A stretch of 64,000 nucleotides of DNA, from the NCBI GenBank assembly GCA_935421135.1, contig OW285190.1, positions 19,602,501 to 19,666,500 on the forward strand. The letters are read 5' to 3'. The notes beneath the pieces are model-generated. The model was not told where the DNA came from, searched no databases, and saw only the letters and a list, made by a program, of their open reading frames with translations. How positions within the stretch are numbered: position 1 is the stretch's first letter; each line of letters begins with the position of its first letter. Made by a program: the position numbers and the translations under genes. Positions 50,401-62,400 of this stretch are shown here, in pieces. Origin of the DNA: Bugulina stolonifera (Eukaryota > Bryozoa > Gymnolaemata > Cheilostomatida > Bugulidae).

Positions 50401-53400
50401 TGACATTATGATTTTATTCTCTGTCATTGCATACAGTAACCAGTGAGACTATACAGTTAGGTCTATAATATAAAACTCACATTCCAACTGACTAAGTACT
50501 TCCTCCTTCTCCTTCCTTCATTATCCTCTATACCTTTATTTATAAACTGTATAGACAGAGGGGCTGACGGAGCTGGAAGCAAATAATTTGAACTAGTACA
50601 ATGTTTACTTCTACTATATTAGATAATATAATAGTGGGTGAATAAATCTGATTATTATAAGAAGCTAATACAAACATTCTATATAGCTTAGTACACCTGT
50701 ACCTGAGGAGGAAGTGTTATTCAACTATTCACTAATATACATGTATTATAATAGTCAGTATTGCACTGATATATACTTTTTCAATACATAATGTATATAT
50801 TATAATATTATAACACATCATGTACACCCATTTGTATTCTATATTCCCAACATTTACACCACATTCCAATAGGCTACTCTATGCCATATTCTGTCTCTGA
50901 TATACACAGAACCACATCATACATGTAATATGTACCTCATGACACAGTTATACATAGGGCTGCGCTCTCAACCCTTGCACATGTCACCAGTATACAGGTA
51001 CATGGAGAGGCTGTATGTGTATATAGACTATAGAGTCTGGCTTCATGTACACGTTATTTTACACATGCATGTGATTACCAACCTGCACACAGAGTTGTAG
51101 CTGATGGTGATGTTAAAGTATCTCCTATATCTGCATCATTTATAGGTCTGACCTTACACTTTACTTCACTGTAAGCTGGATATCCACATACCAGACTGTT
51201 AAGTTGATCTGAGGTGACCAGTGTCCACTCAGTGTGGTCAGTACACTTGTACTGTAAAGCATTTAGTAATCAATATTGTTTTTTCCCACGTAATAACAGA
51301 GATAACTGTTACCATCTGTTATTATATGAAGTGAAAATATGTAGAGTGAATTACAGCAGATACAGCTCACACTGGGATATGTGTCAACGCTATCCAAAGC
51401 AATATTGTTTATTGTATGCCTTGCTCAGATATAAATGTAGTGACGAATTTCAAATTTCAACAGTCAAACTTTCTTTAACCAACCCAGACTATAGAATCGA
51501 TAGTACAGATTATTTAGTTATGGCATAACACTCACCTCATATCTCAGATTGTCTCCATTAGGATACTCTGTTTCATTCCAAGATACAGTAACACATGAAC
51601 TGTTGTATGTCTGTATGTCTACAGTAACTAATCCCCACTGTGGTTCTGTATGTATATGGGAAAACTACAGTTAATAGACAGTTGAAATCTAACATACATC
51701 CTCAAATTAAATTATACCTCAAAGTGTAATGGCTACAAGGAGATATTGTAATGTTTTCAGTGCAGGTTTACATGCAGGTGCCGAGGCACGAGCATGGGAA
51801 GGGCTTGGAAGTTGGTAGAGGACGACCAAGTGACCTTCCACACATTACATAAAAGAGTGAACAGTTATTAGGTGCTCTTGTTATTATATATCTGACGTAG
51901 GCCGATGCTGAGACTCATTAAAGAGTCCAGGGTCGACGTAGGTCTTGTAGACTTTATACTCCAGAGGAGTGCAATGAAAGATCTGGTATTCTAGGATCTT
52001 AAGCCCGACGCTAGATTCACATAGAATCCGGGATCGACCTAAGTCATAGAAGTGGTGTAGAGATATGCTTAAACGAGGATGGGGATAAACTCGAGCCGTA
52101 TGGATCTATGGATCCGCCGGTGGAGTTACCCGCCTACAAGAGTAAGCCTCTATAGGTTTGAGTTAGGAGATGTTGCTTTATTCGAGCGCAATCAACAACT
52201 GATTTCATTCAGAAAATGCGCTACCTTATATACTAAATCTACTTCCGGCAAAAAGAGGCCGCTAAAGTATCGGCCAGCCGATAAGGTATCGGGTCCGGAA
52301 CTGATGCAACAACATGGGTGGTTCCGCCCGACGTCGGCCACAAAAAGGGTCGGCCTTGGCACAAAAGGTGCTTACAATGGTCTGAAATGGAAAGTGTATA
52401 AGTATGAGCCTATTCCAAGATATCGACCTTAAAAAGTACATGGTAAAAGACTCAGTTTAATACAATCAGATAAGAGAAGATAATTGCTTATAATATGTGG
52501 GAAAAACCAAGTGTAATTGCAATAATCTGATTGGAGGATAACAATAATAGAGCACACGATAAAGTGGTTGGTTATAAAATAGTATAAGCATGCATGTATA
52601 ATAATGGTACAAGGTAAGACAATAATGCATGAATGAATAATATGGATAAGACAGTGTCAATGTCACTGTGCATGCGTAATCATGTACGCAATGTTAACGT
52701 ATATAAACCATAAGAACTCAGTCTATGTCTAGGCAGGCTGTTTCACCACAATATTTACATGTATTGATTTATCATTAGTATACTTACTAAAGCTCTCAGA
52801 CGTGATGCTCATAGCCTCAGGTTCTGATACATTCCCAGCATTATTAACAGCTCGTACCCAGAATATCACCTCCTCATTACCATCTGTATATACAGTTCTA
52901 CTTGTAGAGGTCATTGTTATTATCTTAGAGGTTGTGTTTGGAAATCTAGTCTCATACCCAGCTATACTCTCACAGTTTATGATGGATGGAGTCTGGAACA
53001 TCACATAGAATAGTGCGTGTGGTACGCCATTATTATTAGGAGAAGTGTACAATATAAACATAATTATATAGGCCAATCAACTCTTTCCATACCTGCCAAC
53101 TAACCACATTATATTCCCCTTACTCTATAATAGTACACTGTAGTGAAATATAACCCTACCATACCTGCCAACTAATCACATATTTTCTTCTCAATCTACC
53201 ATCACTAGTAACAACTTCAGTATCTCTGAACTGTATGGAGTTGGGAGGTGTGGAAGCTGTGAGTAGAACATAGAAATCATATGAGACTCCATAATATTTA
53301 TACTGATTAAGTCATTTGAAGGTTACAGTGGGTGCAGAGTATAACAATGATATTATGACACTACAAATGCTTTGGTAGACTGTACTACTGTATTACTGTA

Positions 53401-56400
53401 TTACTGTATTACTGTATTACTGTATTACTGTATTACTGTATTACTGTAATACTCAATGTGCATGTTTGAAGCATATAGTAGTTAATATACTCACCTGCAC
53501 AATGAGTTCTATGTGATCTAGCTGAGAGTATACTACTATATGTCTGTTCATTCCAAGCTCTGACATCACAGTGTACTTCAGTATATGGGGAGAATCCACA
53601 TATCTGTGTACTGAGTACGTTAGGTTCCACCTCTGTCCAGTCTGTATGGTCAGTACACTTGTACTAAACATGTATAAAATAATCATTCAACATGTACATG
53701 CAGTTTTCTGCCAAACCTATAGTTATAGTATTTCATAAATAAAGGTATGAAACAGGTGCTTGCATTCTGCAACGCACTATATGGTGGCTGTGTTGACCAG
53801 AAAACTATCAAAGGTTATACTTGGACCAATACTGAGACCATAGTTGCTGTAATGATGAGCTATGAGCTATTACTGGTCTACCATTATTCCCTTCCATACC
53901 ATTTGTATTACTCATTTCAGTAGCCCTAATTTCTGACAGCAGAACTGTGTACATAAATTCAAACACATTATTTTCGTTCCCAGGAATTGTGAAAATGCAT
54001 AGTGAATTTATCTGGGAAAAATTGAGAACTTACAGTACAAGGGATTGCTGTATACACTGGGAGCATATCTGGAAGATTTACATGCACGTTTCAACTGTTT
54101 ACTGCTTGTTTACATCTAGCAGTAGCCAAAAGGGTTAAAACAAACTAAAATTTGTGGATTATAAAAGTCGAAGGATTATTTTTATATTAGCATCCAAACA
54201 ATTCTTGAATAGAATATACATTGTATTATGTACAAGAATAATAAAACATGATGACTGTCATAAGCATGTGAAATATGTTTTACATGATTGTATAATTGGA
54301 TCGAATTTTCGACTGCTACATTGTTGCTTAGATATACAAAAGTAAATGTTTTGGGATACTTTTTTTAAAAAATAAATCATTTATGGCATAGAATTGCCAA
54401 AGAAGACCGTCGAGTAATTTGATAAATCCAAATTGTCCACTAACTACCTTAGGTTGTCTAGGGATGTTTATAGCTAGTTAGGACTTACCTCATACTTGGT
54501 AATGTCTCCACTAGGATATTCCGGTTTAGTCCATGATATAGTAACACAGTAGCTACTGTCTACTTTTATATTCAGTTTAGTAGTTCCTACCCATAGAGGT
54601 CCTGTAGAATATAATACTTCAATATACATGTATACACTGCTAGAGCCTATTAGGTTATGCATTATAACTGATTTAGAGTCTTTGTTATTAGTAAAATACT
54701 CTGTAATTCTGAACACTATCAGTCAGTTACCATAGTTACCATAGTTATCATAGTTACCATAGTTACCATAGTTAGTCTAAGATTACTCACAATATTTATC
54801 AAGTGGTAGCAACTAATTGTATAGCTATATCAAATATGTGTGCATGCACTGCCAATTTGATAGGATATGTTACTATGATTTAAAATGAATGGGTCTGAGA
54901 ATTACACGGTCCATCCAAAATTTCATCCAATTCTATTAAAAACTTTATTGACATTTCAAAGAGGATGTTCTAGATTCTGCTAATTCACATGGTACGTGTA
55001 CTAAAAAAAACTTGGCACGATATTCTACTGATTCAGAATAGTGTGTAAGCACAACCATGTATGTGTACACCTACATGTATGCATCTCTTTTGATGGATAA
55101 AAGGATTCTAATATAAGGGCGGCATTTGTGTCTATTTGTGAAAAATTTTAAATTGTGATCGTCTAAGGGTTTCATTAGCCAGGTTTTATTTCATACCGAC
55201 CCCCTCAATATCATATGAGATATGTCTACAATGTCACCAGTTCACACACCATATAGTTATCGTCTTGAATTCATATATTATTGAATATATAAATAATTAT
55301 ATACATTCACCGGGCCTGCACATAACTATATGTACTTGTATCAAAATGTAAGATGGCCTACCTGTGAATTAACTAATAACATACCTCATTTTGTATAATA
55401 TATTACTTGGATTAGTTAAATCACTCACCTATCTTATCCGAAGTAAACACCAGAGTATCGTACTCAGAGTAGAGACCAGCATCATTCATTGATCTTACAG
55501 ATAGAGTTATCCCCACATTCCCACTAGTTAGTATACTAGTAGTAGTACCATTAACTAGTATTAGTGTTGATGTATTAGTAGGATATCTAACTTCATAGTT
55601 AGTTATACTCTCACAGTTTATGTTTGTTGGTATCTGAAGAGAATGCGATGTATTAGTGTTTAGTGTTATACAATAAGCTCAACATTTTCTGTAAAGCAAG
55701 AAGTTATGTTAATATATAAGCAACAATTTTAGAGAACCAAACAGGCATGCTAAAGTTGAAGGTCATTTTAGTGCAGGTGATTTCAACTCTTCCGGTAACG
55801 AGCAATTATACATACAGTTTTTCATGAAAGGCTAGTGCAAGAACAAAGCCTGATAAAGCTTAAAAACAAGGCAACTTGTAAGATTTAAAATCTTTTATCA
55901 ATTTGCTATCTACCCAATTAGGAATGGATTCATCATTATTATAGTGTTGCTAGTGGATATCACAATAAGCTCAAACAAAACCCACTGTGGGACCGATGAT
56001 GTGAGGGACGATTTAATGATTATCCAAATTTTCAGAATTTGGCTCTTCACATTTTCCTCAACCTTGAAGCTCTGAATAAGCCTAATATACATATACATGT
56101 AAGTATCATAGTCACTCACCATCCAGGTTACTATGTAAGTCGACAGAACTTGCCCATCTTCACTGATGTGTTTAAAAGGAGATTTGGTTGGATATTGAAT
56201 CTGAGGGGGAGATGGAGCTACAGATAATATATTAGATGGAATCATGTTAGAGAATGTAAACAACTGTAACCAGAATGTTATACCAGTGCTACTGATTGGA
56301 GGAAACTTATACATTTGTACTGTACAGAGTTTATTAATATCTTGTACCTGAACAAAGTGTCCTGATTGGTTCAGTTGTGATGATGTCACTAGCACCAAAG

Positions 56401-59400
56401 CTGGTCCAAAATCTGACATCACACTTTACATCTGTATATGCAGAGTATCCACAGATCTGTACACTGAGTTGGGTTGGGGTGGTACTATTCCACCCTGTGT
56501 TACCAGTGCAGCGGTACTGTTGGAACATAGTTTAACAGGCATGGGATTAGTTGCATATTGAAATAAGAATATAAGGATTTCCCAGCAACCCACTATAATA
56601 TTATTATAACATCATTCATTACACGTACATGTACAGTAAAGGTACTGTTACCCAGCATAAAAATACTGAGCTCAGAGTAGTGTAACAAAAATTTGCTGCT
56701 CTTACAGTAATTATGTTTGTATAATACATTGTCTACTGCAGTATTTACTAGCACTAGGGTGGCAGGGTGTTGTTGTGGTTAAATTGCTGATTTGTAGACC
56801 ATAGGTTTACTTGCCCCACACACTCTTGTAGCCTAGTGGAAGTGAGCTCTTCCACTCAGAGCCCAGCGCCTGCCACTTATTTGACCTTCAACTTCTGAGA
56901 TTCGTTAATTAGGATGGCTAAATGCGTCTTAGCAACAAAGAAAACGTGAAATACCTACACACAAGCTTGCGTGATTTTCACAGAAGTAGAGGTGGAACGA
57001 GACAGCATTTTTGGATTCGAGACGAGATTCGAGACACTACTTCTAAAAAATTTGAGACTAGACTGGGTTTTAGGATTCAAGGGAATTATTCTAAAAAGTT
57101 TGCCAAATTCTATGTATTTGCATGTTAAAACTCCAATAGTTTTAACTGCTACCCTGTAGACTCTGTATTTTATCATTATGCATTTCAATAAAAGGTGAAC
57201 AGGGGGCTGTGAAATATATTGCACATGTATTCCATGTACATTATATTGCATGTACATTGTACATAGGTATTAAAATAATAATGTATGTAATTTGACAAAT
57301 TAGTATGGAGTTATGTTTCCTTTAATGAAATAATCTCACGAGTAGACAACTTTTTGGTAAGGACACAGCTAATGCAATGTTATAACATCGCATTATGGGA
57401 GTGGTGATTGACAGTCGTTAGTAATTCTGTATGACTTGTCGTGATCGACTCGTAGCTCAGCGTTAGCTGCAATCCTATTACTAGGAAATCGGTGCTGGGA
57501 ATCTACATGCAGGTAGTATTACTAAATAATTTGAATAACAATTTTCTATTTGATAAATTTATTATTGATTAGCAATTAATTATATGATAATTATTAATTT
57601 ATTATAAATGAAAATTATTAGCTGCTAATTGTTTTCCAGTCTCGAATACTAATTGCCATCTCGAGACGACTTTCGAGACAAGACAAGTCGATACGAGACT
57701 CGAGAAATCTCGAGTCTCGTTCCACCTCTACACAGAAAGTTGTGATCTGTACAGCAATGAGTGGCAGCCTTTTTATTGTACCTACACTATGCCTATATGT
57801 TGGTATTAGTGCAAATAAATAATACAGATTTGAATGGTAATGTGTCAGGGATATGGCTGCTGTTGGTAATGGAAACGGTTTCAATTAAATTTATGCACCA
57901 AAGGATTCATTCATTGTGCAGTATTATGATCTTATTAGAGTTTAGTTGTTGTCAGCGTACACGAGCAGTAAACCATTAAACAAGGTAATAAAACATACTT
58001 CATATATTACTATGTCACAACTAGGATACTCTGGTTCTCCCCAGGACAGAGTAACGCAGGAACTGTTGACTGCTTGTAGTTCAGTTGTAGTGGATCCCCA
58101 GTGTGGACCTAGAAGCCATATTGTATTATAAACAGAAAGCATGCTAGTGTTATTAACTGAATGCCTCCTGTTATTAGCTGATTATTACCAAAGAATGCAT
58201 CTCAATGTTCAAGGTAACCCCACTAAAAACTATGCCACTTTGTAGTGACATTGCAAGTACATGCTATTAGCTTGAAAACTGATCGAACCGATTCCAATGA
58301 ATTAAATAGACCAGGAAGTACATGTATAATATTATTATAATAACTGTTGAATACCAACTATTAGTTTCACTAGTAAAATAACTTGTACCAGTAAAACTGA
58401 TCACTAACTTTAAGGAAGCTGAGGCTATTTCATCTTGGAGAGAGCACCATATCTACGAACATCTCGTACTGTTCATAGAACTCTATAAAATTTTTTGGCT
58501 AGACTTTGAAATCAACTTGACATTTAGGTGATCTATGACTTACCTACAGCATATACTTCCACCTCTGTGATGATTAGACCAACACTGTTAGTAGTATACA
58601 GAGCTACATGTCTAGCCTGTAGAACCTCATCTCCAGTAAACCCATAGGATAGTCTAGTATCATCATCTTTGACTCTAGATATACCAGACTGTATCACAGT
58701 CCAGTTTGTACTTTCAGGGTGAGGAGCTTCTGTTACTTTAGACTCAGTTGATACCAGAATAGAGACGTCTTTAAACCTTCCATCTATATACAAAATAAAC
58801 AGTTTAATACTTTACAGTTAACACATGGTTGATCTAGCACTAAACAGCATACAGTCATGTATATTATATTCCTGCACAGAATTATTATCATGTATTGTAA
58901 ATTGATGGTGTTGCTTGGCTAGTGGTGTATGTATAGCACAATCTAAATTGTCTATTCCAGGACTTACAATGTGTACCAAGATGTCTACTGCATGTATTTA
59001 ATATACTTGTTCTAACTTACAGTGACGGTTGTAGATGACAATCTCTTGTACACAGAAGTCTGCTGCTAGATCTACTCTCCACCACTGGTCAGGTGATTCA
59101 TTGCTTGCAAAGTAGTTATCCGAACCACTTACATCTACATCACCATCTACTGCTTTACTACAAACTGTGATGTCATCATACTCTGAACTACAGGATGTGT
59201 CCTTCCCTCTAGCTATATTTTGTACTGTAAAAATAAAATCATAGATATGATACCATAATATTATATCAGACATTGACTTGGTGCTGGGATCTTAAAATTG
59301 GAATCCATAGCTTTTTGTTACAATAAAACAATTACAAGTTTTATGGATATCTGTGAAAGAATATATATTAGCATGGTGAGGTAATTTACATGTAGTCACA

Positions 59401-62400
59401 CATCGTAGAGTAGCAGTTTATAACTGGATGTTTTCATTTATGATTTGTATATGCATGACTGTAATAAATAGACCTTAACATGTATACGTTCAGTGTAGAT
59501 ATAGCACAATCATAGCAGAATAACCTGTGCTTTGCTGTTTACTCAGTAAGTTGTGACCAACCACAGTTGGAAATTCCCAAAATTATGAGTCATGTAGATG
59601 ACTGTATAAGCAGGTATATCTCTAGTTGTATAGACAATATCATTAGAACATTTAGGCTCTTCTCAGAATAGAGTAACACAAGAGCTGTTATCTGCTTGTA
59701 GTCTAGCTGTTGAGGATTCCCAGCGTGGTCCTAGAATGTTCATATTATACCGTGGGCATGTACTGGTGCTCTATCCATACTAGTTGTATTACAATACAAG
59801 TAAACAGCCAAGTAATAATCGCAGAATTTAACGGTATGATATTGTTACAGTTTTCTGTTAGTACACCCAATGAGGTGTGTGCGGAAAGCTAAGCTAATGC
59901 ATCTAGCTAGGCAGGTAGAGAGATAGACAAACTGTGCAACCTATGACATTACAACATTGGTGTATTGTGATTGTATATTAATACATCTTACCTGTAGTGT
60001 ATACTTCCACCTCAGTGATGATTAGACCAATACTATTAGTAGTATATAGAGCTACATGTCTAGCCTGTGGAACCTCATCTCCAGTAAACTCATAGGATAG
60101 TCTAGTATCATCACTTGCGTCTCTAGATATACCAGACTGGATCACAGTCCAGTGTGTACTAGTAGGGGGAGGAGCTTCTGCTACTCTAGTTTCAGTTGAT
60201 ACCAGAATAGAGACGTCTTTAAACCTTCCAGCTACAAGGAATAAGAATAATACTGTAATGGTCAGGACATTTTCTTACACGATGGACGACATACACACAA
60301 CCCCCCCCCCCCAAAAAACATTACAACATTATACTCCTAAAATACTGATGCTAGCTTATCACAAACATCGATGCTTTTATCACAGCCTATATAGGTTGTT
60401 TAATTGAAAAGTATAGGTGAGCACATATACTACCACTACTCTCACTTACCATGATGGTTGTAGATGACAATCTGTTGGATCCAGTAGATATTCCTCAGAT
60501 CTACTCTCCACCACTGGTTGGGTGCATTTACACTTCTGAAGTAGTCATTACTACCTACATTACCATTTATTGTTTTGTAGCAACCTTTGTTTGCATCGAA
60601 CCGTGAACTGCAGTATACTGCTTTTCCTTTGGCTATATTCTTTAGTTCTAAAATAACAGCATATGATATGGTAGAACTGGCATTGCTGTGATTATTAAAT
60701 TAGATTCAAATCCTCACTCCTGATAATAATACAAAATAAATAAATAGCAGATACTCAGTTTAGTTTGTGCCTTGTAAATTGGTATTTTACGGCTTATTTT
60801 TCAGTTTTTTCTTTGACTAATTATATGTATGTGAATTTACATGTATTAGACCAATTAAAACAGTGTATTGCAATGGCCGACCCTTGTGGTTGTCATATTA
60901 CTATATTATAATATAAAGCTGTTTTGTATTATTAATGTCTGTACTGGCCACTGGGGGTTGACTTGAGAACAACGGAGTTTGATAGGATAGGATATTATCC
61001 TCTAAACTGGTGAAAACTGTAATAAAATTGTATAACAATAAATGAAAGCTAAATATAGACTAATAACATGCAGTAAGCTATAATATTCACTTGTATTAAA
61101 ATGACCACAAATATGTACTCAAAAGGTATTAATTGCTTAGGTATGAACATTGACAGCAATCAAACCACAGTATTTGGCATCATGACAAAGTAATAATATT
61201 ATTGGATAAATTACCTCTTTTGAGTCTCCCAGTAGCAGTAATATAATATAAGTTTCTGGTAGTAAAATATCTGTTCCAAAATATAGCAGATCTTGATGTT
61301 ATACACCCATAGTAACATTTGGCCTTTTAAATTTCCATATTTCAGAGGTATACTTATATAAGAGTAAAATAGATAAAAATAGCAATAATTGATGTTATAT
61401 TGTGACATCATTAGCTGGGTATGTATGTACTTGCAGTCACATTGGGTCAGCACTGAATAATCTTTAGGCAGCATATTATGATAAAAATAACAAATAAGGT
61501 AAAACTGGTTCTAACTAGGATAATGAATAATGCAGGATGTTTGTAAATGTAAAACTGTAAATAAAATACATCCTGGTATAAAGTAGTAAACAAAAACGGT
61601 ATGTCAGCAAATATGAATCACATGTTGGCCATTTACAACGTCTTTATTTTATATATAAGCAATTACAGTAATGTTGTTTGTACATATTATATTTATGTCA
61701 TAGAGGACGACTCTTAGCAAGGGTTGGCCATTTCTTTAACGTAATAGTAGTAGTCGTCCAAACGTCTTCTTTCTTCTCTTTTCCTATAAAAAAGATTAGA
61801 ATACTGTCATGCAGTGCAGTCACATTTATACTTTCAAGCTGTGATGATCATTTAAATAATTATACTTATACTTTATACTTACATTTTTGGAGTTATGCTG
61901 GTGCCATAACTGCAAGCTTGAGGCCGTTGAGGCACATGGACTGCTGAGGCTAGGTAGCCAGTCTGCTTGATAAGTAGTCTGGCTCGTGTACAAACCTTGG
62001 GCCACAACCACAATAGTGTTATGTTAATCACTTCAGTGGTAGATTTACACAGGTTTGTTGTGATGATATAATATTGACCATGTCGTTAGAATAGTAACAT
62101 TATCTGATCCAGTAGCTACCACTGCTACCAGTGGCACAACAACACTGGGAGGTATAATTGTAGTGGATATGATATAAGGCTATAGCCTCAGGGCCCAGGA
62201 TAGTCTGATACTCTTATGATACACTCTGTGTATCAGAAATACTTACTGCCTATTATTCAATTGTGCTTACAATGCTTCTCCTGCTACATGTATACATCAT
62301 AATATTATGTTACATGTACATGATTGTATACATAATTTTGTTATATTGCTAAATAATAATATACATTACTATGTTATTATTAGCAATATAACAGAAATAT

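Noticed and set aside
52079..52432. 117-codon open frame on +
   Set aside because: Falls inside the fourth solo LTR and matches no retroelement protein.
57618..57884. Open frame on - near the hAT-like element
   Set aside because: Runs across the MITE terminus with no domain or transposase motif.
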